Shown here in pieces: positions 20,520 through 32,715 of a stretch of DNA of 64,000 bases; within the stretch, counting starts at the first letter, position 1, and the number at the start of each line of letters is the position of its first letter. The translations under genes were made by a program, and so were the position numbers. Source of the stretch: Arachnopeziza araneosa (taxonomy: Eukaryota; Ascomycota; Leotiomycetes; Helotiales; Arachnopezizaceae); contig QYAI01000008.1 in NCBI GenBank assembly GCA_003988855.1, positions 124,001 to 188,000 of the forward strand. Direction: 5' to 3'. Under the pieces are notes generated by a model. The model did no database searches, was not told where the DNA came from, and saw only the letters and a list, made by a program, of their open reading frames with translations.

Positions 20520-20843
20520 TTACTTCTTGCTTGTACGAGATCTGCCTCGCGATCTCTGTAGGATATGTGAGAAAATGTTCGCTATCGGAAAAGGAAAATA
20601 GGAGTGATTTACGTGTGAAGACTGCGCCGTCAAAGCCCGCCTGGAACTTTCCTCGTAGAGCATGTTGAGTGGCTTGCCGTCAAAGGTCAAATCCGAGTCA
20701 TCAATGCTGTAGGGAAGTTTCCATGATTGAGCATTGAGGTCGATTTCTTTGTCTGCTTTAGCGGAGGACGAAGAGGATGTGACATTGGTGATGAGGTAGT
20801 ATTGTTTTTGAGCTTGTTGCGCGTGCGAGTGCGAGTGAGACAT
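20520..20843 (-). CDS. Small uncharacterised fungal protein with acidic DDSDLTFDGKPL motif
   Basis: Probable exons 20843-20613 and 20555-20520 around a 57-nt gtaaat/tacag intron, giving 88 aa. The intron is a multiple of three and has no stop, so the retained form is 107 aa in the same frame. The N-terminus is His/Ser/Gln-rich. A core reads WKLPYSIDDSDLTFDGKPLN, then LYEESSRR, ending RSRGRSRTSKK. I recall similar short fungal proteins with a D-rich LxFxGKxL motif and an RGR tail, but no known function. The leader on the minus strand is CT/AT-rich. Expression is not proven by sequence. Confidence 0.6.
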   Translation of the reverse strand: MSHSHSHAQQAQKQYYLITNVTSSSSSAKADKEIDLNAQSWKLPYSIDDSDLTFDGKPLNMLYEESSRRALTAQSSHVNHSYFPFPIANIFSHILQRSRGRSRTSKK

Positions 20844-22975
20844 TGTGAAGATAGGAGATGAAAGGCAGAATGACTTGATTTCGTCCTATGTTGGAATATG
20901 TATTGAGCTTGAGAGTGAGAAGAAGGAGCCGGAGACAATGGGGATCGATATGACTATATATCTGGGGTAGTGGATTTGTTTGTGTTCAGGATCCGCGCCC
21001 AGACCCGACTTCCGAGATATTCCCTGTTGGGGTGAGACGTTGGTGTCAACAACAAAGGCCAGGCCGAATTCAAGTTCCCAACGCGTCCTTATATCTTGCC
21101 TTTCCCAGCCCCCCCCTCCCACACAGACTGCGGCGCGGTCATCAATGCAAGTCAGATAATAGGATCGCGATTACGCTACTCGGCCTCTAACCCAAAAGTC
21201 AGCTGCAATATCCAGACCATCTTCGAACTGTTGATGATGACTTGACCCTCCGGAAAGCCATCTGACGGCGGATTACATCCGCTGAGTTTCGCAACTTTTC
21301 GGCATCTATGCAAACCGCGCATCGCTGGAACAAATGAATTAAAACCCTCATAAACCTCTTCCTTGAAGATCGGATTCCCTTTTCGGGTATACAGCGGAAC
21401 AAAGGAAAAACGTTTGACAGCGCTCTGCCTCCGTGGCCACCGAAGCCGCGCTGCCCGCTGAATCATTGATGACCGAGGTCATGGACTCAGCCTGGATACA
21501 TGTGCGCCAGAACTCGTGCCGCCATCGCCATCCCACCATTAGCCACACAATACCCTCATTGGCAGGATGGAGTCATGTCTCATCTCATCTCATATCATCC
21601 CGCTCTCGAACTCGCCGATGTTCTATCCCCTCCAAGCCCTCGATAGCCTAAAGAGCGAATAGCCAGATCGCGATATATTATCGAGGTGCTTATTTTTGGG
21701 TCGGAAAGTTTGTCATGTGGGGAAATGCCTTGCTTATGCATATTGCCACAGGTGCAGGCTTCTGGAAGGTTATTTGCAAATGCGAGCTGTCAAAATCGTG
21801 GAAATGACCTTGCCAGCTGCATCGAGCAAGTTTCTTGCAATGAAGTTTGATATCATGAATTTTGCCCTGGTAAATACCACAGAAGCCAGTTCTCGATCGT
21901 GTATGTTTGCGATGTCATTCATCCCTTCATGAAGAGGTACTTGAATCCGGATTTTCGACTATCAACACCCCTGTTGATATGTGTGGTTAATCATTGATGC
22001 TTCATATCTTCTCACCAAGGAAATCGGAAATAAAATCATATCTAGAATATAGAATGGCGAACATGAATTTGATGTTTGCCGTTCCAGGATTTTGCTACGT
22101 TAACTTTGCGCGGAAGAGGGGAGAGAGTTTGAATCTGGAAGGAGGATGCTTGTGCTAAATAAAGGATACTAGATCCCCCTTGATCATCTTTCGCTTCGAT
22201 TCACTCCCTGTTGATAACTTACCATATACTCTTATTTGCGATCAAGTTACATCAAGGGACCTTTTAAGGGGACCTGGGAACGAAGAAGCTTAATCATTTC
22301 AGGATGCTTGCATCCGATCATGGCCGAAACCGATCTCTATGTCTACGAGTGATAAATCCATATCTTTTGACATCCAGATCCAATATCTACTCCTCTTAAC
22401 GTTACACGGGTATATGCTGGTCAGGCTAGGATATCTATCTAACGCCCAAAGCATGGCAGGCCTGCCCTCTTCGCTGTTCAAAACGCTAGAAAACATGACT
22501 GGCGATGCTTGGTCAGAAAACACTTTCTGCAATCACGCCAGGATTACTCTAGCAGCTTAGCCGTTATTTAAAACTCTCCGGTTTTGGTTTTTTTTGAAAT
22601 AAAGCGAAAAAGTTGGACTCTCATTAAAGTAAGGTTACCATATCATGTCCATGGCCTTCTTTACCTACTAAGTCTTATGTAACTGGATTGGTCGGTTTAT
22701 TTTTGGACGTTTTCTATTCAAACAAAACCAGTTGAGGATATTTTCTCTACAACAGTGTGATTCGCTTTGCCATTCTAAACTAAAGCAAAGATTTTTCTTT
22801 AATCACGGGTTTGTTTGATACTTGTCGATTGTTTTGACAAATTAAGCGAGTCGCGATGGTGCACGTCGCTTTCAGTTTACTTTTCTGATCAACGCCTTCA
22901 TTATCTTATTAGAATACCGAGCAGCAGGGAGATAAGATAATAATTTCTGGCGTATGATCTCTTACTTTACATGAG
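20844..22975. other. Intergenic, no gene seen
   Basis: About 2.1 kb. Small frames on both strands (for example 21176-21466, 21433-21651, 22299-22532) overlap each other and have no recognisable motifs. A short CTCAT-type repeat occurs around 21572-21590. The part from 22560 to 22975 is clearly AT-rich. Confidence 0.5.
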
Positions 22976-24263
22976 CTAATATTTTCCGGTCTTCACCGTC
23001 AGGCCCAACCTATCCAGCACATATTTTCCGGCGGTAATAGGAGGATACTTTGATGGATTCTCTTCGCTGATACATGATGGTAGAGTTTCAACTGTCTCAT
23101 CGTAATTGATGGAGAAAAATAGTGGTATGCTGTATCTCTCCTTGGCAGTGCGGTTTACGACTCGATGCACTGTACTCTTGTAAACCCCATTGGTCCATCG
23201 CATCAGGAAGTCTGCAACATTCACGACAATTCCTCCATATATCGGTTCAGCACTGATCCAATGTCCATCAGGACTGAGAATTTCTAATCCAGAGTTAGAA
23301 TCCTGAAGGAGCAGGGTAAAACATTCATAGTCGGTGTGTGCACCAAGTCCAATCTCTTCGTCTTTGTTCAGGGCAGACAATGGCTTTGGGTTTGTACTTG
23401 GGGGATATCTAATGAGCCTTGCGATCCCACCAGGGCTATTGATGTATAATTAGCGAAAGGTTCAAACATCATTCGAGAGCCAGAGAGAGAGCTCTCCTGA
23501 TAGTTTTAGGATATATTAAAAGCAAAGTTCCTGAGAACCTGTAAGAATAGAAATTGCTTACTGAGTCATCAATGGATCGAAAAAATCCTCCGGTAAAGCG
23601 AGGGAGAGAGCAAAAAGCCGGAAGAGATGTCGTGACAATTCAAGCACCTACTCTACATCAATAACAACGGCTTGTGATAATGGTTTCACTTACTTGACCA
23701 TAGTACTGAGCGATTCCTTTGTAGAAACCTGGCAACTCAGACTCTTTCGGCCACAAATTGACAGTCCCTTCTGGAGTTCCATCTAGTTCGACATACTTTC
23801 CATCTCCCCCAGTTGGATCCAATCCTGATTCATAGCCCCAATTAAACGCCTCCTTAGTTTCCTTTGAAGTAAAGTCATTTACCGATGAAAATGCAGCTGG
23901 CTCATAACCTCGAAACTGGGAAGATTGCTTCATATGAATCCCTTCTTTGGATTCTTGGGACAGCTCATGAAAGAACCTATGGGCAAGTTTCAGGACTTCG
24001 TCACAAACTGAATCTGAAATCCCATGTCCTGTGATGTAGAAGAAGCCGGTTGTTGTACAGGCTTCATTGATCTCACGAGCAACTGCTTGGCGATGAGCCA
24101 ATGATTTGGAGAAAGATGTTGAGAGGTCGATGATTGGAATTGAGCGGAATGAGGTTGTTTCCGATGTTGGTTTGAGTCGTTGTTCTAGGTATTCTTGGGC
24201 TTTGCGTGCTGCTGTGAGAGAATCTTCATGTATTGCTGCAGGAGACTTCGCAACGGCAGCCAT
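22976..24263 (-). CDS. 2-oxoglutarate/Fe(II)-dependent dioxygenase (isopenicillin-N-synthase/gibberellin-oxidase superfamily)
   Basis: Three exons (24263-23694, 23647-23562, 23435-22976), 1116 nt, 371 aa. The N-terminal DIOX_N domain has PIIDLSTSF and ACTTTGFFYITGHGI. The catalytic 2OG-FeII domain has iron ligands His252 and Asp254 (GAHTDYE) and His309 (STVHRVVN), with Arg319/Ser321 (RYSIP) as the 2-oxoglutarate anchor. Splices were set so that QVLELSRHLFRLFALSLALP and MTHPGGIARLIRYPP are continuous. The enzyme should hydroxylate or desaturate a small molecule; the substrate is unknown. An inverted CreA-like site pair sits just upstream of a TATA-like motif, suggesting carbon-source control. 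Confidence 0.92.
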
Positions 24264-24339
24264 AGCTGTTGATTTTCTGATGCTGGTTCCAACAGTGAGT
24301 TGAATTTAAGAATCTGTCTGCCTTCTTTCTTATCAAGAG

Positions 24340-24347
24340 AATATACC
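24340..24347 (-). promoter_or_regulatory. TATA-like element of the dioxygenase gene
   Basis: GGTATATT on the minus strand about 80 nt upstream of the ATG, directly downstream of the inverted repeat at 24353-24384. Confidence 0.35.
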
Positions 24348-24352
24348 CTAAC

Positions 24353-24384
24353 GAGAAGGTGGGGGAGCTAGTCCCCCACTTCTC
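24353..24384. promoter_or_regulatory. Inverted repeat with paired GTGGGG (CreA-type) sites
   Basis: Arms GAGAAGGTGGGGGA and TCCCCCACTTCTC face each other across the 5-nt spacer GCTAG; only one base in the outer stem is unpaired. Each arm contains GTGGGG, a match to SYGGRG, the CreA/Mig1-type consensus. It lies 90-121 nt upstream of the dioxygenase ATG. Confidence 0.5.
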
Positions 24385-25173
24385 GGGAGTACTTGCTTGA
24401 TTTAGCAAAGCTGTGGAAATCGGCTTCGGGATGGCCTCAAATATTCTTCATTCTCCCGATTATAATCAATTCAATCAAATATTCTCACCCAAGATGTAAT
24501 CCTACCACAAAAGCTTTATAAGTAAAGTCTATATCCTTTCATTATCCTCCTGTCATGATAGCCCCTTATCTTTCCGTCCCAAGCGCCCTCGTGATGCAGC
24601 CATAGTGTAGAGAAGTCTCTCATTGCCACGTCAGCTTTGACTATATATTCATGTCGAGGTAATGCAATACTCGCTCTGTCGCTGTCTGCTTTTGTCTCGC
24701 CGAGATTTCGAATTAAATGACTCATTGACCGGTTCATGCAAGTGCACTTTTTGCGATAAGAATTTGGGGTACGAAGCAGCACGCTGAAACCAGCTTCTAA
24801 ATATGAAACTCCACTCATGTTGGAAACGAAAGCATGTATAAGCTGCACTGATTGGTCAATTCGGGAAAGGATTGAAGCATCACCGTAATTCAATGATTAG
24901 GCAACTACAAAGTCAAGGTTTGGCAAAGCTGAGCAAGTGTCTCCAGGCTACTCTATTAGTGTTGCACATCATCTTACGATCATCAATGATCGGCGTAGGC
25001 TATGTTAGACTGTGCCGCAACCCTATTGTCATAGGCTGCGAACTTGACATAATAATCGCGTAAAGTCCTCTGGTATAAGAATATCAAGAATTTCAGAGTT
25101 CTAAGGATATTTCTCCCTCAAAACCAAACGTATACCGAGATACAGAAATAACACAACAGACCGAGCAACAAAT
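24385..25173. other. Intergenic, divergent promoter region
   Basis: Between the dioxygenase (-) and the tubby/LURP-like gene (+). A 125-codon minus frame at 24516-24893 starts at a non-ATG codon and shows no domain. A GTATAAG motif near 25073 may serve the plus-strand gene. Confidence 0.45.
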
Positions 25174-25911
25174 ATGGGTAACGTACCTCCAGCATACTAT
25201 GACAGCAGTACACCTGCATCACTTCCTCAAGAGAAAGGACCCAGTCTAGGAATGAGCAACGATTTGAGTTCGACAACAGCGTCATCACAAATCAACCACC
25301 GATTTCCAAAAGAATTTGGATTTTACCATGCCTCCGGTTCCTTCTCAAACCTCATGATCGCACAGCATGCTGATGATCGTATGCTCTGGTATATTTCTAC
25401 TCACAGTGGATTCTCAAGGCAACCAAGCTTGGTTCTCCACTCGACCACTAACTCCTCATCACCACCTCTAGCAACCGCGGATTTCCGTAGCTTCTCCAGC
25501 AAAATCGACCTGAGTCTTTTCACTCCCAATGGAGTACAGATGTCAATGTTGGAGAACGCTTCAGCCTTTGGCCAGTGCAAAGTATTCCAAGCAAGAGTTG
25601 CACAGAGCAATACAACTGAGTGGTTCGAATGGAAAAAAAGTCGCGGGAACGAGGTCGCTATGCTCAGAGGCAAAAGTCATGGGATGAAGCTCGTTAGAAA
25701 AAATACTGGCCAAGTCGTTGCTGCCTGGGCGAGGGCGAATATGGGAACGAAGAAAAGAGGAAAGATGGCCTTTCTAGCAGATAGAGCCGCTCTAGGAGAA
25801 GACTTTGAGTTGATGGCCGTGATAACCATACTCGCCATCATGGAGAAGGCAAGGAGGACGAACAATGGAGCTGCTGCTGGTGGTGCTGCGGGAGGGGCTA
25901 GTGCATGTTAA
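25174..25911 (+). CDS. Uncharacterised protein, probable tubby/LURP-one-type fold
   Basis: A single 245-aa exon. After a polar, disordered N-terminus (about 1-45) there is a beta-strand-rich domain, GFYHASGSFSNLMIAQHADD to FEWKKSRGNEVAMLRGKSHG, then KLVRKNTGQVVAAWARANM. It ends with a helical DFELMAVITILAIMEKARR segment and a Gly/Ala-rich tail. The alternating strands and the terminal hydrophobic helix resemble tubby-C-terminal/LURP-one proteins of fungi. This is inference from pattern, not a motif match. MGN at the N-terminus could be myristoylated. Role unknown. Confidence 0.75.
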   Translation: MGNVPPAYYDSSTPASLPQEKGPSLGMSNDLSSTTASSQINHRFPKEFGFYHASGSFSNLMIAQHADDRMLWYISTHSGFSRQPSLVLHSTTNSSSPPLATADFRSFSSKIDLSLFTPNGVQMSMLENASAFGQCKVFQARVAQSNTTEWFEWKKSRGNEVAMLRGKSHGMKLVRKNTGQVVAAWARANMGTKKRGKMAFLADRAALGEDFELMAVITILAIMEKARRTNNGAAAGGAAGGASAC

Positions 25912-26787
25912 ATTCGATTCAATGAGCTGTATTATAAGGAATTTTTGGACGGGGTTTTCTTCATCATATTGATACCACAGCATTTCTTCTTTTCAATTAT
26001 TTATTGGTATTATAGAATTCACGCAATTTTTTCTACCTCCATGGGATACTTCTGTTGATCTGAGAGCTACAGCAATTGCTAACTTTTCGTGGAAGTATAG
26101 GGATTCTATGCAACTCTTTTGAGCACCAATTTTCCATAATAAATGGTCTACGTGTATGTTCCTAGAATTGTCTTGACTGATAACTTTTAAGATTTACAAG
26201 GAATAGCTAGTGAAGAATAGTTAATGGCTTAGCGGATTCCTTTGACTGAAAGCTTCACACAAACAATGTCTTTTTCTTTATGTGACCTTCAGGTCATCCT
26301 ATACACCAAGTATTGAGTTCTACGTTCTTCAGGAACGTGTTGAGATATGCTACACCCTCAAAACCAGTAGAAGCAGCTTTTATGTTGCTGCATATGCCAA
26401 GCCATGAGTAATCCTGGCACGATTCGCCGCCTGCGACAGTTCACCCCTTTCGTGTAGCGGGCGTCGATGGCGCAAAACTACCGCATCTGAAATCGGAAAA
26501 GCTGCAAGAAAAACTTCTAGTGGGATAACTAGGCCCCATATCGATCTGCATTTTCGAAGCTGTTCTCTCCAAGGCTGTAACAATGTACTGCGCCATGGAG
26601 TTTGTTCGCTTACATATACAATGTGGTTGAATTTGGCATGTGCCCTGAGCTTCAGAGAGGTTTGGCGAAAGACGAGAACAGACTGCGACGACGTTAGACT
26701 AACGTCAAGGCGAGCGAAAATGCGCTGCCGCTTCACCATGCCGTAACAAACCTTTGTTCCTAATTCTTCGGATTTCACGAATTAGAA
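25912..26787. other. Intergenic, no gene seen
   Basis: AT-rich up to about 26370. A 132-codon minus frame at 26380-26778 begins at GTG rather than ATG and has no recognisable domain. Confidence 0.45.
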
Positions 26788-28627
26788 ATGAGCGTCAAGA
26801 CATCAAACGAAAGGGATATGAGCAATGAGAACGCACCACAGCCTCTGAGCCGGATAATGGATCCTATATTTGAACTTAGGGATGGAATTGAGATGGTCCC
26901 TGGGACGGTCTATCTGGTCGATCGTAGGTCTTCTCTTTTGCATTGCCTGCTGCCTGCTGTCTGCTGCCGTACTCAGCATGCCATTGCGGGCTTTATGGAC
27001 ACAAACTGAGCTTTACTAGTTAATGGTGGAACCAATGGTCTCAAACACGAGAAAGGCGCCCGAAAAGATATCGTACTGATTCCTCAACCTTCGAACCATC
27101 CTGATGACCCGTTAAACTGGAGTAAGAGAAGGAAAGAATACCATTTCGTGCTGCTATTAATATGGGGTGTTCTAGTCGCCGCGAGTGTCAATTGGAGTGG
27201 ACCTGTCTGGGTGCCTCTTCAAGATGACTTGAATACCACCCTTGATGATTTGAACACCAGTGCTGCCCTGTGTTTTGCTTTTCTAGCTGTTGGGTGTATC
27301 TTACTTCAACCAACGGCTATGAAGATCGGAAGGCGGCCAGTCTATATTATCGGGACATTCCTGAACTTGGTTGGATGCATACTCGGTGGTTTTCAGCGCA
27401 CTGTGGAGGTTTACTACGTCGTAAACATCCTGACTGGATTTGGAGCTGCGCCAGTGGACTCCCTAGTGCAGATTTCAACCACCGATATCTTCTTTGCGCA
27501 TGAGAGAGGGACGAGATTGGCCTGGTTTGCACTGGCTCTAGGGACTGGATCTTACATGGGGCCTGTTGCAGCTGGCTACATTTCCGAATGGAGAGACTGG
27601 CGTTATTGTTTCTGGTTTCTTGTTAGCTTCTTTGGCACCCTTTTGATTGTTCAAATCTTTACTCTGGAAGAGAGTGTATTTCGTCGTCCAACAATGGAAT
27701 CACCAGAGCCAGCCAGCGAAAATATCTCGGCTCAAGCTGCTGAATATGAACCGAATATCGATAATAAAAACCAAGAACGTATGTCTGTTAGATCTAGTAC
27801 CCTCGAAGCTGCCTTCCAAGGAGAACGGGAAACTTATTGGCAACGGATGGCGCCTATTCACACTCAGCACGCGGATCCTCAACCTTGGTGGGTCCTCGCT
27901 ATACTCCCATTTCGTCTCGTTCGTTTTCCAGCAATCCTTTGGGTGGGAATCTTGGGTGGCGTTCAGATCATGTGGCTTTCCTTGCTCTCTGTCACACAGT
28001 CAGAAATATTCTCACTACCACCCTACAACTTTGGAATTGCAGAGGTTGGCGATACAAATATTGCTGCTTTCATTGGTGGCCTCTTTGGAATGTTCTGGGG
28101 TGGACCGCTGAGCGACTGGTGGGTACTGCGTCAAGCTAGACGAAATCATGGAATAATGGAACCGGAAAGCCGCCTTTGGCTTCTTATTCTTCCCGCAGTA
28201 CTGAACACAGCTGGCTTGCTCATGTATGGACTTGGCGCTTACAATGGAGAGCACTGGATCATATCAGCTGGATTTGGAACTGCGTTTATTGGGTTTGGGA
28301 TCGGTAGTGCCGGCGCCATCTGTTTAACTTATGCCATCGACTGCTATCCTAATATTGCGGCGGAAAGCATGGTTTTGGTCCTGTTTATGAGAAACATAAT
28401 TGGCTTTGGTTTCACGTTTGCAATCCAGTAAGTCACACCCCCAGGTATATACTTGATCCATACTGATTAAAATTAGGCCATGGCTAGATGCAAGAGGCGG
28501 GCAAGAGACGATCGGCGTACTTGCGGCAATCTGCTTCGTATTCACGATGAGTTTCTTGATATTGACTAAACGGGGGAAGCAATTCAGGAGAAGCAGTGCC
28601 ATGAAGTATTTGCAGTACTCCGAATAA
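26788..28627 (+). CDS. MFS transporter (DHA1 / Hol1-like group)
   Basis: Three exons (26788-26923, 27020-28427, 28477-28627), 1695 nt, 564 aa. A cytosolic N-terminus ends in the family signature HPDDPLNWSKRRK at the first membrane helix. Helices are interrupted by the motif-A-like loop KIGRRPVYIIG, with a long central cytosolic loop (about residues 240-300) and six more helices. The final exon adds GVLAAICFVFTMSFLILTKR and the C-terminal tail. Twelve membrane segments are expected. Members export or import small cationic or drug-like molecules across the plasma membrane; the substrate here is unknown. No biosynthetic genes adjoin it. Confidence 0.92.
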
Positions 28628-29208
28628 AGGACTAGCCTTTAATAATACATAAAATCCAAATGTAACCTTCGCAGGTTGGCAGATAGTATACCTGCCACAT
28701 CATCCAGACTCTTTCTCGTTGCAATTTTCTTATCATATAATATGCCAGGGCCTTTTGAAATTTGCATACACATGACCCGGCAAGAGATCTCACACCCTCA
28801 TAGAGGGTTAGAATAGCATGAAAAGTCTTCGAGAATTAGGGATCGGTAGAAAAGCGCAGTCACAAGATACCTAGGTACCATGGTATGAACACGAAGCCTC
28901 CTATTTTAAGCGAAAAGCCGCATTGTCAAACGCGATCAGTTAAACCAGGCAGCTCTTTCTAGAGTATATGGAGGCCTACCAATAGGCTACCACTCCTCCC
29001 AAAAGATGATTGAGATGTTGGAGCAGGGAAGAAAGCAATTTCCCTGAAGCACTAAATCTCGTTTCAGCCAGCCAACCATGCGGCGCAGTCGAGGCAACGA
29101 CATTGCTCCATCACCATGAATAGCTTCATGTCACCCTCATGCTTCCACGCCACCCAGCTGAGACTGATCTGAGCATTGTCATGCATCATAAAAACTCCTT
29201 GGTACGTC
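28628..29208. other. Intergenic; small hairpin 3' of the MFS gene
   Basis: No gene. A perfect short hairpin ACCCTC-ATA-GAGGGT occurs at 28793-28808, about 165 nt after the MFS stop codon. The rest is 5' flank of the following gene. Confidence 0.4.
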
Positions 29209-30142
29209 ATGGCTGAATCCCCTAATGATACCACGCCGCTCCTCCATCCACCAAACGCAGCCGACGACGACGCGGCACCCGACGTTGAAGATGGGCAGCC
29301 TCCATCGGTGCCAGATGCACCTCCCTCGCAAACGCCGGAAGCCAGACCCATCAGATCATACTACGCCCTGAGAGTCCGGTTCCTCACAAGACTGATTCTC
29401 CTCTCCACGATCTCGACGTTGATCTTCATGATCACGCTACACGTCCTCTTCTTTAATCACCTCCCTTCCCAGCCATGGAAATCCTCCATCGGGGGCCAGT
29501 CCATGGACTTCTCCTTCAGTCTGGCAATGGCTTTCCTCTGGGTAAGTACCTATACATCTTCTTCTTCTTCTTCTTCTACATCCGGTTGCTCTTCTGTCAC
29601 ACGCGGCGGTTCGCTCACCACGAGATCAGCTCCTCCTCGCTCTCGTCTACATCTCGGTAAACGCGCGCTGGAGTCAAGTCATCTACTTTCCCCCTTGCGA
29701 TCTCTTCTTCGGCTGCCTCTTTTTGTATCGGGACCACGACCTCGCGGCCCGGTACGAGCTCTTTGTGGGGGAGAAACTCTGCTCGAGACACGCCGGGCCC
29801 GACGTCCTCCCGCCCACGCCTCAGTGCCTGGGCATCCTGACCGCCATCCGCATCTTTCTCATCTTCACGCTTCTGGGTCTGACGCTCATTGGGTAACCAT
29901 CTCCTTCCTTCTACTCGTAACAAGGAACCACCCCCGTGACAGCAGCTGATTCTCAAAGGCTTTCCTATCTCTTCCTCTTCCTCTTCCGCTCCATCGCCGT
30001 CTTCAGGTCCAGGTTCTGGCGCCAGAAAAACACGTTTAAGATTCCGACTGGGAGGATCTCGTTGGAGGTCTCGATCAATTTTTGGGGCCGGGAGAGCCAA
30101 GAGCAGCTAGTTAGGCAGGAAGAGCGTGGAAGGTCTGTGTGA
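29209..30142 (+). CDS. Small multi-pass membrane protein, uncharacterised
   Basis: Three exons (29209-29541, 29630-29892, 29959-30142), 780 nt, 259 aa. The N-terminus has an acidic dileucine motif DTTPLLHP and a Pro/Asp-rich tail. Membrane segments follow: LTRLILLSTISTLIFMITLH, FSLAMAFLWLLLALVYISV, ILTAIRIFLIFTLLGLTLIG and LSYLFLFLFRSIAVF. The C-terminus is cytosolic-like and charged, with GRISLEVSINFWGRE. Splice sites were chosen by phase; intron 1 contains a TTC repeat (about 29554-29578). The dileucine motif hints at vacuolar or endosomal sorting. No family is recognised. Confidence 0.7.
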
Positions 30143-30762
30143 GAAGTGTCACTCTGCTTGCTATATTTTACTCTTCTGAAGAACTATAATGTTTAATGAA
30201 GTTTGAAGAATACAACCGTTACTTGTTCGTGCTTGAATCTGGGTAGGTGTGATGAAATGGGTCTCTATGCTGAGTATACGGGAGAGATGAGATAAAGTAT
30301 GAAAGAACTCTTAAATACAACAATCAACGGCACATGGAGATCAAAAAAGTACAATATGATGTTTTCCGAGTAAAAGTAGACAAACCGGTCTATCTTAGAA
30401 TATAGTAACACGGAATGGCACGCAGATACGCTAGTAGCTCAAGAACAGTAGCTACGATCTCAGTTCTAGACCATGGAAATACTCATCCTTTAATCGACCC
30501 TCTCAACAAGTATTATAAATTGTATCAAATAGCATATATTGTAGGCTTGGCGAGGAGCAGGGAGCGGAGAGTTGATGAAGACATCGCATTCAAAATGTGA
30601 AATGGACTCAAAGTATTGTATTTTGAGATACCTAATCAGCGAGTATGACTTGATCGATAGGACCAAAGAAAAGGGTTGTTTGCCAGCAAGATCCATCCGA
30701 GAGATCCAATGTCGCACAACTCTTACATAAAATGATCATCAACATGAGATCTAGAGCCAAAT
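30143..30762. other. Convergent intergenic region
   Basis: AT-rich shared 3' flank of the membrane protein and the aminotransferase. Short frames at 30415-30600 and 30490-30717 are not supported. Confidence 0.45.
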
Positions 30763-32715
30763 CTATTCTTCAATAGCTTCCGTGGCAGTGGGATCGTCGA
30801 GCCTCTTGATCACCAGCTTACCATCCTTCTTGAACCTAAGTATAGGTATTAGCTTCATGCTTAAATTTAAAAAAAAAAGGAACGGAGACGTACTTGTTGA
30901 CCACTCTCTCGATACCATCAAGACCCATCTTCAACGTATCTAGCTTAGGTCCGTAGCTGAAGCGTACGAAGTGATGACAAGGACTGTCAAACAAATCTCT
31001 TCTCTTGCTAGGGTTTAAATCGAAGAAGATACCAGGAACAACAATAACCTTCTCTTCAAGACAGGCCTGGAAGAAGTTCAATCCATCGGCAATGGCTTCA
31101 GGAAGACCTTCAAGGTCAAGCCAGAGATAGAAGGTGCTATCTGGTACAGTTTTGATGACGAATCCCATATCACGGAGACGCTTGATGACATAGTCTCGTT
31201 TTGCCTATGGATTCGTTTAGTAGCTGAATGAACATGCAGATACAAATGCAGTGGAGTTACCTTGAAATGAGTTTGAATCGCTTTCATTTCCTTCAAGACA
31301 AGATCTGGCTCCAACATCTTAACAGCGGCCTCCTGGAATGGAACTATATAGAATTAGTAGTATTTCTTTTGATGTTTCACCTAGGTGAAAGAGAAGCATT
31401 GTCCCGCAGGGATGTCCTTACCATTAGCACCGCCGTCAAGGTATGATCCGCAAGATCCGATCGCTTTGATAAATTCCTATCGTCGTTAATAAAGTTTCTA
31501 ATCAAGTGCGAATTTCCATACCTTGGGGCCAATAATCCAGGCAATTCTCCATCCTGGGAGTCTGAAACGCTTGGTAAGACCATCAATGATCAGGACATCG
31601 TCCTCATCAACGTCCTCAATATTCTCAGCAGAACTGATGGTAGTACCGTCGCAGTCACTGGTGTAGTTGTAACCGCCATAGAACTCATCCATGATTAAAG
31701 TAGTCCTATCACGGCAGAGGTTTTGAATCTCAGCCAACTCGGGATTCTTGACCACCAATCCAGTAGGGTTTCTTGGGTTCGAGGTCAAGATGACAGAGGT
31801 ACCTCTGGCAATCTCCTCAGCAATCTTGTCAGGGTGAATATGGTAGTTATCTTCTTCAGCCAAGGGGGAGGGAATTGCAGCAAACTAGAATTTATTAGTC
31901 GCCGCTTGTACCTGCCAAGGAAATCTGACAGAAATTGTCTTGGCTGCAGATTTTACTCACATTCTTGAAGAGGGACAACATCTCATTGTATGCTGTGTAA
32001 TCTGGGATGAAGAAGCCCAAATACGCATTGTTTAGCACTGCTGCAATTCTGATCAATCCAGCACGACCACCGGGAACAATGCAGACATTCTCCCAGCTGT
32101 ACTGGCTGGCCTTGCCCTGTCTGTGATGAACATTGTACAGATTCGCAACAGCTGCTCGCAGAGACTTGATGCCAGCTGTAGGCCCATATTCTCTGCCGAC
32201 CATTGAGATGTCAATCTCAGTAGGACGGTGGAAAGAGCCCTCGATCTCGTCATCAACTTCTGGAGCACCTTGTCCTAAGTTCGCCCAAGAGTCTGGGTCG
32301 TCGAGGAAACCATGCTCGTAGGCTCGCTCTGTACACCAGATGACGCCGGTTGAGGCGCGAGTAGGGTCAAGACCTGCGTGAGCTTTGTGGCCTTCATGGG
32401 CATTACGAAACTGGCGATGGATCTTAGACTCGTCCTCTGTAGGTAGATAGTTAGCAGGTGTTGCTGATATAGAAAAGAGTCCACTGAAAGTTGAGTCTAC
32501 TCGAAGATTGATGTTTGAGGGATTTCTGCCTCTTCATATGATAGAATTGGCAGGGATAGATAGCTCTACATCTTCACCTCCGTTGAGCAGCGAAAGAGAG
32601 AGCTCAACGTACCATTTGCACTGGGTTCGTGAGAACTGAATCTCCTCGAAGCTTTCGTGGATGGTCTCGGTTGACCGGTGGTGCGATTCATGCTAAACTT
32701 TCTGTTGAAGGACAT
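30763..32715 (-). CDS. PLP-dependent aminotransferase, class I/II (fold type I)
   Basis: Seven exons (32715-32613, 32436-31961, 31884-31522, 31476-31422, 31343-31261, 31204-30894, 30835-30763) sum to 1464 nt, 487 aa. Diagnostic residues are Asn232 in SNPRNPTG, Asp259 and Tyr262 in IMDEFYGGY, and the likely Schiff-base Lys298 in GLTKRFRLPGWR. The final Arg region is HHFVRFSYGP. The fold includes aspartate/tyrosine aminotransferases and ACC-synthase-like enzymes; the substrate is not determined. The N-terminal 40 residues are basic and Ser-rich, possibly disordered. All seven exons keep phase. A CT-rich tract upstream probably marks the promoter. Confidence 0.9.

Noticed and set aside
26380..26778. 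132-codon minus frame upstream of the MFS gene
   Set aside because: Begins at GTG, no ATG in a sensible place, no domain; probably promoter DNA.
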